From contig NZ_VSSS01000090.1 in assembly GCF_008123425.1 (NCBI RefSeq), forward strand, positions 1 to 46,932: a stretch of DNA of 46,932 nt, in the 5' to 3' direction. Every line of letters starts with the position of its first letter. Within the stretch, counting starts at the first letter, position 1. This document shows positions 1-8,370 of the stretch, one piece after another. The position numbers and the translations under genes were made by a program. The notes under the pieces were generated by a model that searched no databases, was not told the origin of the DNA, and saw only the letters and a list, made by a program, of their open reading frames with translations. Origin of the DNA: Bradyrhizobium rifense. Its GTDB lineage: Bacteria > Pseudomonadota > Alphaproteobacteria > Rhizobiales > Xanthobacteraceae.

Positions 1-83
1 CCCAGCCTCGACGCGTCAAACGGCATCATGCGAAAAATCGCAGGCTTGCTGTCGCCCGCCAGATCTAAAACAAAAACCGCCAT

Positions 84-122
84 GAAAACAACCCGGTCGC
101 TACTGTGCATGGGGTTGTTTTC
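84..122. repeat. Inverted repeat, 11-bp arms; part of a dispersed repeat
   Basis: Arms GAAAACAACCC (84-94) and GGGTTGTTTTC (112-122) are perfect complements around a 17-nt loop, downstream of the chemoreceptor-like gene that ends at 150. The block 100-122 recurs exactly, in reverse orientation, at 44426-44448. It may act as a transcription end, but no clean U-tract follows. The first 149 bases hold no gene. Confidence 0.6.
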
Positions 123-149
123 AAGGTTTGGGGTTGGACGGCTCCGGAC

Positions 150-1226
150 TCACGCGGCGCAGACGATCACGCCGTACCAGCCGAGCCCGCGATAGGTCTC
201 GTAGCCGGGCGTCGCATGGAAGGCGATCATCGTGCCTGAGCGGTCCTGGTAGAAGCCGGAGCGCTGGCCGTTGAGCGACAGCGAGATGCGCTCGCTCAAA
301 ATGCCCTGGCCGTCGGAGGCGGCGATGACGCGAAAATGCGAGTCGACCAGCAGCACGCGGGCCTTGTCGGCGTCGCCGACGCGCACGCCTTGCACGATGG
401 CGCGCGCCTGCGGCTCCCAGTCGAAATGGATGGCGAGCACGCCGACCGGCGCGCCGTTGGCCTGGCCGCCGGCGCGGACGCTGGCGCAATAGGTTGCGAC
501 CTGGGCGTTGCCGAGCAGCGGCTGGTTCTCGATGTCGCCGGCGACATAGTCGTCGCCGGAGCGCAGGGTCTTCGCCTCGCGAAACCATTTGGTGTGGGCG
601 ACGTTCTGGCCGACCACACGAAAACGATCCGCGCGGCCGTTGGCGATGACGTTGCCGTCGAGGTCGCAGAGCCAGAGGTCGAGATAGACGGTATAGGCGC
701 CGAGGATGACGCCGAGGCGCTGCGAGGCGTAGGTGACCGCCGCCGGCGCAGGCGAGGCCGCGCAATCGACCATGGCGGAATCGGTCGCCCACCAGCGCAC
801 GTCGCAGGTGCGCTCATAGAGGTTGCGGTCGATCAGCTCGACCGCGTTGAGCGACAGATCCATCATGCGCTCGCCGCGCGACCGCTGGCTCATGCGGTCG
901 ATCGAGGCGACGAGATCGCCGGTGCGCTTCGTCAGCTGCGTCTCGAGCTCGCGCGCGATCGTCTCGACCTGCTGGCCGACGCCGCGTACCTCCTGCGCCA
1001 CCACCGCGAAGCCCGCGCCCTGCGCGCCGGCGCGCGAGCTTTCGATCAGCGCGTTCAGCGCCAGCATCTTCATCTGGTTGGTGATCTGCTGGATCGACTT
1101 GGTCTTGTCGACCGCGATCTGGTTGACCTCCGCGGTCAGGCGATTGATCAGCGCGGAAATGTCGGAATCGTCGTCGACGGGTTCGGTGGTGGTCGGCTTG
1201 GTTTTCAGACCCAGCGCAGCAGACAT
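150..1226 (-). CDS. Soluble methyl-accepting chemotaxis-type protein with C-terminal Cache-like domain
   Basis: The 358-residue protein has no membrane segment. Residues about 50-82 contain the signalling-hairpin signature of methyl-accepting chemotaxis proteins (LALNALIESSRAGAQGAGFA, then VVAQEVR), which contacts CheA and CheW. The signalling region is much shorter than in a classical receptor. From about residue 140 the sequence resembles a Cache/PAS-type sensor (WLCDLDGNVIANGRADRF, a small-molecule pocket fold). The order is therefore reversed from usual receptors: signalling part first, sensor last. I start at the ATG at 1226 because AAGGGAAG precedes it; a longer ORF begins 17 codons upstream without such support. 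The ligand is unknown. Confidence 0.8.
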   Translation of the reverse strand: MSAALGLKTKPTTTEPVDDDSDISALINRLTAEVNQIAVDKTKSIQQITNQMKMLALNALIESSRAGAQGAGFAVVAQEVRGVGQQVETIARELETQLTKRTGDLVASIDRMSQRSRGERMMDLSLNAVELIDRNLYERTCDVRWWATDSAMVDCAASPAPAAVTYASQRLGVILGAYTVYLDLWLCDLDGNVIANGRADRFRVVGQNVAHTKWFREAKTLRSGDDYVAGDIENQPLLGNAQVATYCASVRAGGQANGAPVGVLAIHFDWEPQARAIVQGVRVGDADKARVLLVDSHFRVIAASDGQGILSERISLSLNGQRSGFYQDRSGTMIAFHATPGYETYRGLGWYGVIVCAA

Positions 1227-1513
1227 CGGGTAACTTCCCTTGGCAATGAGGCCTGATCTGCAACGAACCCGGAACAATCAAATCACAGACCGAATACGAG
1301 TCTTTTTCTAGGATTCAACCTAACGCCTGCTTAATTTGCTGTTCGGCGGAATGCCCAAATGATAGTCACTCCCGCCAGTTAGGCAGCCGTCCACCGCTTT
1401 GTGCGCCCCGGCCGTTGCAAATCCCGAAGGTTTGCCGGCCAATCGCTGTCAGCCCAGCCGCCGGACGTCCGTATTTGTCCGGGACCTCCAGTTCCAACAG
1501 TCAGCCTCTCGTC

Positions 1514-3355
1514 ATGACGCCGCCCGCCACCGTCTTGCCCGTCGAAATGCCCCAGGCCTTCCTGGGCGTGGCGCGTTCGCTTACCGACAAGCTCTGGCGC
1601 AACCGGCTGGATGCGCGTGGGGCCGCCACGGCGCTTGCCATCGTGCAGCGTCACCAGCTGCCGGAACTGCTGGCGCGGGTGCTTGCGGGGCGCGGCGTCG
1701 ACATCGACGCGGTGCCCGACTTCCTCGATCCGACCATCCGCAAGCTTATGCCCGACCCGTTCACTGTCACGGAAATGGAGGCCGCGTCGAAGCGCATTGC
1801 CGATGCCGCCGTGAAGGGCGAGACGGTCGCGATCTTCGGCGATTACGACGTCGACGGCGCGACCTCGGCGGCGCTGCTCGCCTGGCATCTTCGCCATTGC
1901 GGGCTCGACCCGCTGATCCACATTCCCGACCGCATCTTTGAAGGCTACGGTCCCAACGTCGAAGCCGTGCGCGGGCTGGCCGCCAAGGGCGCCACGCTGC
2001 TCGTCACCGTCGATTGCGGCACCACCAGCATCGAGCCGCTGGCCGAGGCAAAACGCCTCGGCATGTCCGTCGTCGTGATCGATCATCATCAGGCCGGCAC
2101 GGAGTTGCCGGAGGTCGACGCGCTGGTCAATCCGAACCGGCTCGACGATCTCTCCGGCCTCGGCCATCTCGCCGCCGTCGGCCTTGTGCTGGTGACCCTG
2201 GTCGCGGTCAATCGCGAGCTGCGCCAGCGCGGCTTCTGGAACGCTGAGATGCCCGAGCCCGATCTGCTCGGTATGCTGCATCACGTCGCGCTCGGCACCG
2301 TCGCGGACGTCGCGCCGCTGGTCGGCCTGAACCGCGCCTTCGTCGCAAAGGGGCTGATCGCGATGCGGCGGCGCGACCATGTCGGCCACACCGCGCTGAT
2401 GGACGTGGCGCGGCTCAACGGCCCGCCGGAGGCCTGGCATCTCGGCTTCATGCTGGGCCCGCGCGTCAATGCCGGCGGCCGTATCGGCCGTGCCGATCTC
2501 GGCGTTCGGCTTTTGCTCGAGGGCGATAGCGTTGAGGCCGCGCGGATTGCGGCCGAGCTTGACCGTCTCAACGGCGAACGCCGAATCATCGAGCAGGCGG
2601 CAGAAGCGCAGGCCGAAGCCGAGGCGCTCGCCTCGATCGGGCTGGAAGACAAGCTCGGCGTCATCGTCACCGCGTCCGAAGGCTGGCATCCCGGCGTGGT
2701 CGGCCTGGTCGCCGCGCGCCTGAAAGAGAAGTTCTCGCGGCCCGCGTTTGCGATTGCGCTCGAACCCGGCGGCATCGGCACCGGCTCGGGCCGCTCGATC
2801 GCCGGCGTCGATCTCGGCAAGGCGGTGCGGCAGGCGGTCACCGACGGCATTCTGCTCAAGGGCGGTGGCCACGCGATGGCCGCGGGCGTCACGCTGCGGA
2901 AAGAGAAGCTGGCCCAATTCCGCGCCTATCTGGAGAACGCGCTGGCTCAGGACGTCGCCGAGGCGCGCCATGTCAACGAGCTCTACATCGACGGCGCGAT
3001 CTCGGCGCGCGCGGTGACGACGGAGCTTGCGGCCACGCTCAATCGCGCAGGTCCCTTCGGCAGCGGCAATCCGGAAGCCGTGCTGGCGCTGCCAGCGCAT
3101 CAGCTTGTCTTTGCCGACGAGGTGGGACAGGCGCATTTGAGGCTGCGCTTCAAGTCGGGGGACGGTGCCATCGTCAACGGCATCGCGTTCCGCTCGGTCG
3201 GGCAAAAGCTTGGCAACGCGCTTCTCGCCAATCGCGGCCAGCAGCTGAATGTCGCCGGCTCCCTGTCGGTCGATCGCTATCAGGGTGCCGAACGCGTGCA
3301 GTTTCGCGTCATCGACGTCGCACTACCGGACCAGGGGCCGTCCGTGATCAGGTAG
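1514..3355 (+). CDS. recJ: Single-stranded-DNA-specific exonuclease RecJ
   Basis: RecJ degrades single-stranded DNA 5' to 3' in RecF-pathway recombination, mismatch repair and base-excision repair. The 613-residue protein has the DHH-phosphoesterase motifs: DYDVDG (residues 110-115), VDCG near 167 and DHH (190-192), which bind the catalytic metals. The C-terminal DHHA1 motif GGGHAMAAG follows, then an OB-like tail. Length fits the family. The ATG at 1514 is chosen because the extra 33 residues from a start at 1415 look non-conserved; no strong ribosome site is visible for either. The opposite strand carries a 608-codon shadow ORF. Confidence 0.95.
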   Translation: MTPPATVLPVEMPQAFLGVARSLTDKLWRNRLDARGAATALAIVQRHQLPELLARVLAGRGVDIDAVPDFLDPTIRKLMPDPFTVTEMEAASKRIADAAVKGETVAIFGDYDVDGATSAALLAWHLRHCGLDPLIHIPDRIFEGYGPNVEAVRGLAAKGATLLVTVDCGTTSIEPLAEAKRLGMSVVVIDHHQAGTELPEVDALVNPNRLDDLSGLGHLAAVGLVLVTLVAVNRELRQRGFWNAEMPEPDLLGMLHHVALGTVADVAPLVGLNRAFVAKGLIAMRRRDHVGHTALMDVARLNGPPEAWHLGFMLGPRVNAGGRIGRADLGVRLLLEGDSVEAARIAAELDRLNGERRIIEQAAEAQAEAEALASIGLEDKLGVIVTASEGWHPGVVGLVAARLKEKFSRPAFAIALEPGGIGTGSGRSIAGVDLGKAVRQAVTDGILLKGGGHAMAAGVTLRKEKLAQFRAYLENALAQDVAEARHVNELYIDGAISARAVTTELAATLNRAGPFGSGNPEAVLALPAHQLVFADEVGQAHLRLRFKSGDGAIVNGIAFRSVGQKLGNALLANRGQQLNVAGSLSVDRYQGAERVQFRVIDVALPDQGPSVIR

Positions 3356-3402
3356 CGACCTCAAACAACAGACTTCAAACAACAAAAAGAAAGGGAGTGA
3401 AT

Positions 3403-4212
3403 ATGGCAGGGCAGGTTGAGGGCAAGGTTGCGCTGGTGACAGGTGGCGCATCCGGTATTGGTGAAGCCATCGTCGAGCTGTTCGCGCGCGAGGGCGCCAC
3501 CGTCATTGCGACAGATATCGATGAGCTCAGAGGCCCTGAGCTCGTCAAGCGCATCACAAAAGCCGGCGGCAAGGCGATCTTCCTGGAGCAGGACGTCACC
3601 AGCGAGGAGCGCTGGATCGAGATCGTCGCAGAGGTCGCGAAGCACTACGGCCGGCTCGACATCCTGGTCTCCAATGCCGGCATCGGCATTGCCGTGCCTT
3701 CGATCACCGACATGACGCTCTCTGACTGGCGCAAGCAGAACGCGATCAATCTCGATGGCGTGTTTCTCTCGGTCAAGCATTGCCTGCCCTTGATGCGCAA
3801 GACCGGCGGTGGCTCGATCGTCATGATGTCCTCGCTCGCGGGCCTGCGCGGCGCGCCGGGGCTGTCGGCCTATTCGGCAACCAAGGGCGGCGTGCGGCTG
3901 TTTGCCAAATCGATCGCGATGGAGTGTGCGGCCGCCTCCGACGGCATCCGTGTCAACTCCGTGCATCCCGGCATCATCGACACGCCGATCTGGGGCAAGA
4001 TCCCGACCGGGGCGACGGGCGCAGGCCAGAACGCGCCGATCGATCCGGAGGAGCGCGCCAAGGTCGCAACCCCGCTTGGCCGCGCCGGACAGGCTGCGGA
4101 GATCGCATCCGGCGTGCTGTATCTGGCGTCAGATGCTTCGCGTTACGTCACCGGCAGCGAGCTCGTGATCGATGGCGGCATGAATGCCGGCGGGGTGCCG
4201 CGGCGGGCGTGA
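3403..4212 (+). CDS. Short-chain dehydrogenase/reductase (SDR)
   Basis: This is a classical SDR of 269 residues, an NAD(P)-dependent oxidoreductase of alcohols or ketones. The nucleotide-binding motif TGGASGIG lies at 13-20 and NAG at 91-93. The catalytic set is Ser143/144 with Y157 and K161 (YSATK). The late PG motif and the C-terminal VTGSELVIDGG are typical. AAGGGAG lies five bases before the ATG at 3403; a GTG two codons earlier is possible. The aldolase gene follows on the same strand after 96 bases, so the two may be co-transcribed. The substrate cannot be told from sequence. Confidence 0.9.
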   Translation: MAGQVEGKVALVTGGASGIGEAIVELFAREGATVIATDIDELRGPELVKRITKAGGKAIFLEQDVTSEERWIEIVAEVAKHYGRLDILVSNAGIGIAVPSITDMTLSDWRKQNAINLDGVFLSVKHCLPLMRKTGGGSIVMMSSLAGLRGAPGLSAYSATKGGVRLFAKSIAMECAAASDGIRVNSVHPGIIDTPIWGKIPTGATGAGQNAPIDPEERAKVATPLGRAGQAAEIASGVLYLASDASRYVTGSELVIDGGMNAGGVPRRA

Positions 4213-4308
4213 GACGCGCAGGGCAGGGTGGCGGCCGCAGGGGCTGACGCGCAGGCGTCCGCCCTGTAAAACGCTGCCGTCTCCTGCCCGAAAGAGGTCT
4301 CCTTCGCC

Positions 4309-5100
4309 ATGGCGCACAGCCTTCACGCCTCCTCACCCGCGGCCGTCCGCTCGAACCGGCCCGACCTCGCGACCGATGCGATCCGCACTGCGCGCGAGGA
4401 TCTTGCCGCCTGTTTCCGGATGGCCGCGCGCAATGGTTTCGAGGAGGGCATCTGCAACCACTTCTCGGCCGTGGTGCCCGGCCATGACGATCTCTTCCTG
4501 GTCAACCCCTACGGCTACGCCTTTCGCGAGCTGACCGCATCAAAACTCCTGATCTGCGACTTCCACGGCCACGTGCTTGATGGCGAAGGCGAGCCCGAGG
4601 CGACAGCGTTCTACATCCATGCCGAGATGCACAAGCGCCTGCCGCGCGCCAAGGTCGCCTTCCACACCCACATGCCTTACGCCACGGCGCTGTCGATGAC
4701 CGAGGGCGATCCCCTGATCTGGGCCGGGCAGACCGCGCTAAAATTCTACGGTCGCACCGCAGTCGACCGCGATTATAACGGTCTCGCGCTCGACAACCGC
4801 GAAGGCGCGCGCATCGCGTCGGCCGTGGGTGATGCCGACATCGTCTTCATGAAGCATCACGGCGTGATGGTTCTGGCGCCGACGATCGCGGAAGCCTGGG
4901 ATGATCTCTACTATCTCGAACGCGCCGCCGAGGTGCAGGTGCTGGCGATGTCGACGGGACGGAAGGTGCTGCCGGTCGATCCCGCGATCGCAGCCGAAAC
5001 CTACAAGCAGATGCGCGAAGGCGATTCCGAATCCGCGCGGCTCCATCTCGCCGCGATCCGCCGGCAGCTCGATGCGGAAGAGCCGCAGTACCGGCACTGA
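4309..5100 (+). CDS. Class II aldolase/adducin family protein
   Basis: The 263-residue protein has the fold of L-fuculose-phosphate aldolase and related zinc enzymes. Metal ligands are visible as H119 and H121 (AFHTHMPYATAL) and H183/H184 (MKHHGVMVL). The N-terminal part (NGFEEGICNHFSAVVPG) matches the entry motif of the family. Many members are not aldolases and act on small hydroxy-acids or have unknown substrates. The start has AAAGAGG upstream. It probably shares a transcript with the preceding SDR, which would suit a small oxidative or retro-aldol step on one carbon substrate; that link is inferred. Confidence 0.9.
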   Translation: MAHSLHASSPAAVRSNRPDLATDAIRTAREDLAACFRMAARNGFEEGICNHFSAVVPGHDDLFLVNPYGYAFRELTASKLLICDFHGHVLDGEGEPEATAFYIHAEMHKRLPRAKVAFHTHMPYATALSMTEGDPLIWAGQTALKFYGRTAVDRDYNGLALDNREGARIASAVGDADIVFMKHHGVMVLAPTIAEAWDDLYYLERAAEVQVLAMSTGRKVLPVDPAIAAETYKQMREGDSESARLHLAAIRRQLDAEEPQYRH

Positions 5101-5106
5101 GGCCGT

Positions 5107-6336
5107 CTACGATCCCTGCCGCAACTTCGCCAGCACCTTCAGCCCGCCGTAACCGTCGGCGGGCGTGATTCCGGCGCGCTGCTGAAAATCCTTGATCGCC
5201 TTCATGGTGTCGTTGCCGACGCGGCCGTCGGTGCCGCCGGTATCAAAGCCAGCCCTGGTCAGCCGCGTCTGCATCTCCTGCACCTCGGCGAGCGTCAGCA
5301 CGCGCTCGGAGCCGGGGAAGGGCTGAATGAACGGCGGCGCGCCCAGGCAGCGGTCGCCGAGATGGCAGATCGCGAGCGCATAGTTCATGGAAGGGTTGTA
5401 GCTCTTCACCGCGTTGAAATTCGGCCCGAGCAGGAACGTCGGGCCGCCCGCAACCGGTGTCCAGATCTGCGCGGATGCGTTCGGTTGTGGAAAGGCCTGG
5501 CCGTCAGCGCGGGTGACGCCCGCCGCCTGCCACGCCGCATAGGTCCTGCTGCCGCTCATTTCGCCGGGGCTGCGGACCTCGTAGCCCCAATGCTCGCCGC
5601 GGTGCCATTTGCCCCGATTGACGAGATATTTTGCGGTCGAGCCAAGTGCGTCGTCGGGCTTGCCGAACGGGGAAACCTTGCCGTCGCCGTCATAATCGAT
5701 GCCGACATTGAGCCAGACCTCCGGCATCCATTGCGAATGCCCCATCGCTCCGGCCCAGGATCCCTGCATCTCCTCCGGCGTGCTCCAGCCCTTGTCGACG
5801 ATGCGGAGCGCGTTGATCAGCTCGGTCTCCCAATAGGCCTTGCGGCGCGGCTCGTTCCAGGCGAGCGCGGCGAGCGAGGGAAACACGGGCGTCATGTGAT
5901 TCTGCTGCACCAGCGGATCGCCGTAGGCGGACTCCACGCCCCACAGCGCCAGCAGCGTGCCGCGCTCGACGCCGAAATCGCGTTCGATGCGCGCGAGCAG
6001 CGCCTCGTTGTTCTTGAGCGCGATCTTGCCGTTGATGATGCGCCAGTCGGAGACGCGGCGGTTGATGTATTGCCAGACCTGCTCGTGGAATTCGGGCTGG
6101 TTGCGCATCTGCTTGAACACGGTCATGTCGGGCTCGACCCGCGCCATCGCGCGCTGCCAGGTCGCAGCCGAAATGCCCTTGGCCATAGCACGCGCGCGAA
6201 AACCCTCGCGCCATTCGTCGAAGCCGGGCGGCGACGCGAAGACGCCTGTCGGGACTGCGAGCAGAGCGGCTGCGCCAAGCGTGGATTGGAGGAGCGCGCG
6301 GCGGCTGTGATGGGCCGAGGAATCAGCTTGTTTCAT
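5107..6336 (-). CDS. Lytic murein transglycosylase, MltB type, with peptidoglycan-binding domain
   Basis: This protein cleaves the glycan strands of peptidoglycan in the periplasm with formation of 1,6-anhydro ends. Of its 409 residues, 1-35 form a signal peptide with a twin Arg (SRRALLQS), suggesting Tat export. The MltB-type catalytic domain follows, with Glu135 in LWGVESAYGD as the likely catalytic acid and GAMGHSQWMP as a further family motif. Residues about 345-405 form a peptidoglycan-binding domain (EMQTRLTRAGFDTGGTDGRVG). It ends seven bases from the convergent aldolase gene. Confidence 0.93.
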   Translation of the reverse strand: MKQADSSAHHSRRALLQSTLGAAALLAVPTGVFASPPGFDEWREGFRARAMAKGISAATWQRAMARVEPDMTVFKQMRNQPEFHEQVWQYINRRVSDWRIINGKIALKNNEALLARIERDFGVERGTLLALWGVESAYGDPLVQQNHMTPVFPSLAALAWNEPRRKAYWETELINALRIVDKGWSTPEEMQGSWAGAMGHSQWMPEVWLNVGIDYDGDGKVSPFGKPDDALGSTAKYLVNRGKWHRGEHWGYEVRSPGEMSGSRTYAAWQAAGVTRADGQAFPQPNASAQIWTPVAGGPTFLLGPNFNAVKSYNPSMNYALAICHLGDRCLGAPPFIQPFPGSERVLTLAEVQEMQTRLTRAGFDTGGTDGRVGNDTMKAIKDFQQRAGITPADGYGGLKVLAKLRQGS

Positions 6337-6374
6337 GGATGCATAGTAGCGGGAAACAAGGCTGCTGTGAGCAG

Positions 6375-6422
6375 GTTCCTGGAACAGGAGGAACAGGCTT
6401 CAGACGTCACGTTCCCAGGAAC
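6375..6422 (+). promoter_or_regulatory. GTTCC/GGAAC inverted repeats upstream of a secreted-protein gene
   Basis: Two short inverted repeats, GTTCC-N1-GGAAC (6375-6385) and GTTCC-N2-GGAAC (6411-6422), lie before the gene at 6472. A GGAAC at 6390 followed after 15 bases by CGTT resembles the general-stress sigma (EcfG) promoter GGAAC-N16/17-CGTT but is one base short. The assignment is tentative. Confidence 0.25.
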
Positions 6423-6471
6423 AAAGTGTCGCACTCCCGCATTCCCTCCGCACACATTGGAGGAGGATGAG

Positions 6472-6732
6472 ATGAGGAAGTATCTGTTTGCCGCTGCCAT
6501 GGTCACGGCCATTGCGGCCCCCGCGTTCGCAGATGAAGTCGGCGTTCATGTCGGCCCGGTCGGCGCCGGTGTGACTGTTGGACAGTCCCCCGAGTATCGC
6601 GAGCGGGATCGCGATCGTGACCGCACCACGGTGATCAAGGAGCGTGAGCCTGCTGACCGCACCACTGTGATCAAGAAGGAAGATGAGTTCGGCAACCGCA
6701 GCAAGACCGTGATTCATCACGACAACGACTGA
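6472..6732 (+). CDS. Small exported protein with charged tandem segment
   Basis: An 86-residue product of unknown function. Residues 1-20 form a Sec signal peptide ending AAPAFA/DE. The mature part begins with a glycine-rich stretch (VGVHVGPVGAGVTVG) and continues as a highly charged region in which RTTVIK(E/K) occurs twice (near 50 and 63). The start has a strong AGGAGG ribosome site. Such proteins are common in Bradyrhizobium and are thought to be periplasmic; no enzymatic motif is present. Confidence 0.8.
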   Translation: MRKYLFAAAMVTAIAAPAFADEVGVHVGPVGAGVTVGQSPEYRERDRDRDRTTVIKEREPADRTTVIKKEDEFGNRSKTVIHHDND

Positions 6733-6790
6733 CGGAATAGGGGCCCCGGCTGATCGCCAGGGCCCGCCTTCCCAGAGAATTCGGGGTGGA

Positions 6791-7042
6791 ATGAAGATAC
6801 GCGCGCATGCGGAAAGCCACGTCGTCGAACTCGATGACGGATCGCAATGGCAGATTTTCCCCGGCGATCTCGCAACTACGTTGAGCTGGAAGCCCGAAAC
6901 CGATCTGCGCCTGGAGCCGAGCGGCGACCGGGTGAGTTCGCATGTGCTGGTCAATGCCGCCGACGGCAGCCGCGTGCGCGTGATCGCCGCGAGCGAGACC
7001 TGGCCGGATGGCGAAGTTAAGAAAGTGTTGAAGGGCGGATAG
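6791..7042 (+). CDS. Conserved hypothetical protein (83 aa)
   Basis: A short soluble protein without signal peptide or membrane segment. The sequence alternates hydrophobic and polar residues (HVVELDDGSQWQIFPGDL; RVRVIAAS) in a way that suggests a small beta-barrel or beta-sandwich. GGGGTGGA stands just before the ATG. It follows the exported-protein gene by 58 bases on the same strand. I do not recognise a named family. Confidence 0.65.
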   Translation: MKIRAHAESHVVELDDGSQWQIFPGDLATTLSWKPETDLRLEPSGDRVSSHVLVNAADGSRVRVIAASETWPDGEVKKVLKGG

Positions 7043-7117
7043 GCCAGCCTCCGAAATCCCCAACTTTGAGCCAGTTCTTTTACGGTCGGTTCGCTTCCAT
7101 CTGCGCATCATGCGCAC

Positions 7118-7291
7118 ATGCGGGAGCTGTTCGACATCATCCGAGCCAATCCCTGGCCCTTTGGCGCAGGGCTGTTGGTCGTGGTCATGATGATCATCGC
7201 AGAAAATTTCGGTCGCGGCATTCAGGGGGACGGCGACTTCGGCTTCGGCGATTCCGGAGATGGTGACGGCGGCGACGGAGGAGGCGATTAG
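7118..7291 (+). CDS. Small membrane protein with Asp/Gly-rich tail (57 aa)
   Basis: A 57-codon ORF with clear membrane-protein character: a short N-terminal amphipathic piece (MRELFDIIRANPW), one hydrophobic helix (PFGAGLLVVVMMIIAENF) and a tail almost entirely of Gly and Asp. The acidic tail could bind divalent cations, but that is speculation. The stop overlaps the end of the convergent MarR gene by four bases. A 66-codon ORF in another frame across this region lacks such structure. Confidence 0.6.
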   Translation: MRELFDIIRANPWPFGAGLLVVVMMIIAENFGRGIQGDGDFGFGDSGDGDGGDGGGD

Positions 7292-7812
7292 GCCTCGTCC
7301 TGCAGATCGGCTGCGATGCCCGCAAGCCAACGGCGGACAGTGACTTCAGCCTTGCCGTCGAGCCCTGTCACCAGGCGCTTCTCCAGTTCGAGCACGCGAT
7401 CCCGGCAAGCCTTGAGCAGCGTCGCGCCGCGCGGCGTCAGCGTCCATTGCTGGATGCGGCCGTGAACGGGATGCGGTGTCATCAGGATCGCGCCGTCGCG
7501 CTCGAGGTTGCGGATGATGACGCCGACGGTCTGCGGCGTCAGGAAGGTGAGGCGGGCGACGTCGGCGCCTGAGAGTCCCGGATAGGCGTTCAGCATGGTC
7601 AGCACGGCGAATTGCGGCGAGGTCACCCCCAGATCAGCCAGCGTGCGTTCCATCTTCAGCCGCACCGCGGCGTGGGCCTGACGCAAGAGATAGCCGAGAT
7701 AGCCTTGCTCGCCGCGCTTGCCTTCGCCGGGGGCGGGCACGCGCACCGTAGCCTCCTGCCTGGATACCCTTTGCTCCAGTTTCGATTTCGTGATGCTCGC
7801 CGACTTGCGCAT
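7288..7812 (-). CDS. MarR family transcriptional regulator
   Basis: A 174-residue winged-helix regulator. Core MarR features run from about residue 38: YLLRQAHAAVRLKMERTLADL (dimer helix), FAVLTMLNAYPGLSGADVAR, recognition helix FLTPQTVGVIIRNLERDGAI, and the wing HPVHGRIQQWTLTPRGATLL. The N-terminal 35 residues are basic and likely disordered. It is divergent from the AhpD-like gene at 7870 with two inverted repeats between, the arrangement of a MarR protein controlling itself and its neighbour. The ligand could be a quinone, phenolic or oxidant, judged only from the target genes. Confidence 0.9.
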   Translation of the reverse strand: MRKSASITKSKLEQRVSRQEATVRVPAPGEGKRGEQGYLGYLLRQAHAAVRLKMERTLADLGVTSPQFAVLTMLNAYPGLSGADVARLTFLTPQTVGVIIRNLERDGAILMTPHPVHGRIQQWTLTPRGATLLKACRDRVLELEKRLVTGLDGKAEVTVRRWLAGIAADLQDEA

Positions 7813-7816
7813 AATG

Positions 7817-7849
7817 TAAGAGCTCTTATAAGATGTAAGCAGTCTTACA
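7817..7849. promoter_or_regulatory. Two MarR-type operators in the divergent intergenic region
   Basis: TAAGAGCTCTTA (7817-7828) is a perfect 12-bp palindrome and TGTAAGCAGTCTTACA (7834-7849) is an inverted repeat with TGTAAG/CTTACA arms. They share the TAAG/CTTA half and sit between the starts of the MarR gene and the AhpD-like gene. Position and symmetry fit binding by the adjacent regulator. Confidence 0.6.
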
Positions 7850-7869
7850 ATAACACGAGGTGAGCGGCG

Positions 7870-8349
7870 ATGTCACACGCCCGCAGCGAGTACGAGGATT
7901 TCAAGAAGATTGCGCCGGACGCCTATGAGCTGGTGCTTGCACTGGGTCAGGTTGCGGCCAAGGCCGGCCTCGACAAGCAGCTTCTGGAGCTGGTCAAGCT
8001 GCGTGCCTCGCAGATCAACGGCTGCGCCTTCTGTGTGCAGCATCATATCCTTCTCTCGGAGCGGCTCGGCCTGCCCGCGGACAAGCTCCATCTGGTCGCG
8101 ATCTGGCGCGAGGCGCCGATCTTCTCGGCGCGGGAGCGTGCAGCACTAGCCTGGGCCGAGGCATTGACCCTGCTTCCCGACGGTTTCGGCGACGAGGTCT
8201 ATGCAGAGGTGCAGCGTGAATTCTCCGAGACCGAGTTGATGTACCTGACGTCAGCAATCGCCTCGATCAACGTCTGGAACCGGTTTGGTGCGGCCTATCG
8301 CTGGACGCCGGCGAAGCGGCCGGTCGCGGCGAATGCGGCGGCATCCTGA
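7870..8349 (+). CDS. AhpD-like carboxymuconolactone decarboxylase family protein
   Basis: A 159-residue AhpD-like alpha-helical protein. The redox motif C52-x-x-C55 followed by H58/H59 (NGCAFCVQHH) is the peroxidase signature used to reduce alkyl hydroperoxides. Typical flanking segments LVKLRASQIN and ALAWAEALT are present. It is the first gene right of the MarR operators, and the cupin gene follows after 21 bases, so the two form a probable operon controlled by the MarR protein. An oxidative or electrophile stress role is inferred. Confidence 0.9.
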   Translation: MSHARSEYEDFKKIAPDAYELVLALGQVAAKAGLDKQLLELVKLRASQINGCAFCVQHHILLSERLGLPADKLHLVAIWREAPIFSARERAALAWAEALTLLPDGFGDEVYAEVQREFSETELMYLTSAIASINVWNRFGAAYRWTPAKRPVAANAAAS

Positions 8350-8370
8350 TTGCAACGAAGGGAGATTGTC

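Noticed and set aside
336..1256. 306-codon plus-strand ORF opposite the chemoreceptor-like gene
   Set aside because: Composition is that of a shadow frame; the minus-strand product has recognisable domains.
1379..3205. 608-codon ORF on the minus strand
   Set aside because: It is an exact antisense shadow of recJ with Arg/Asp/His-rich composition typical of high-GC shadows.
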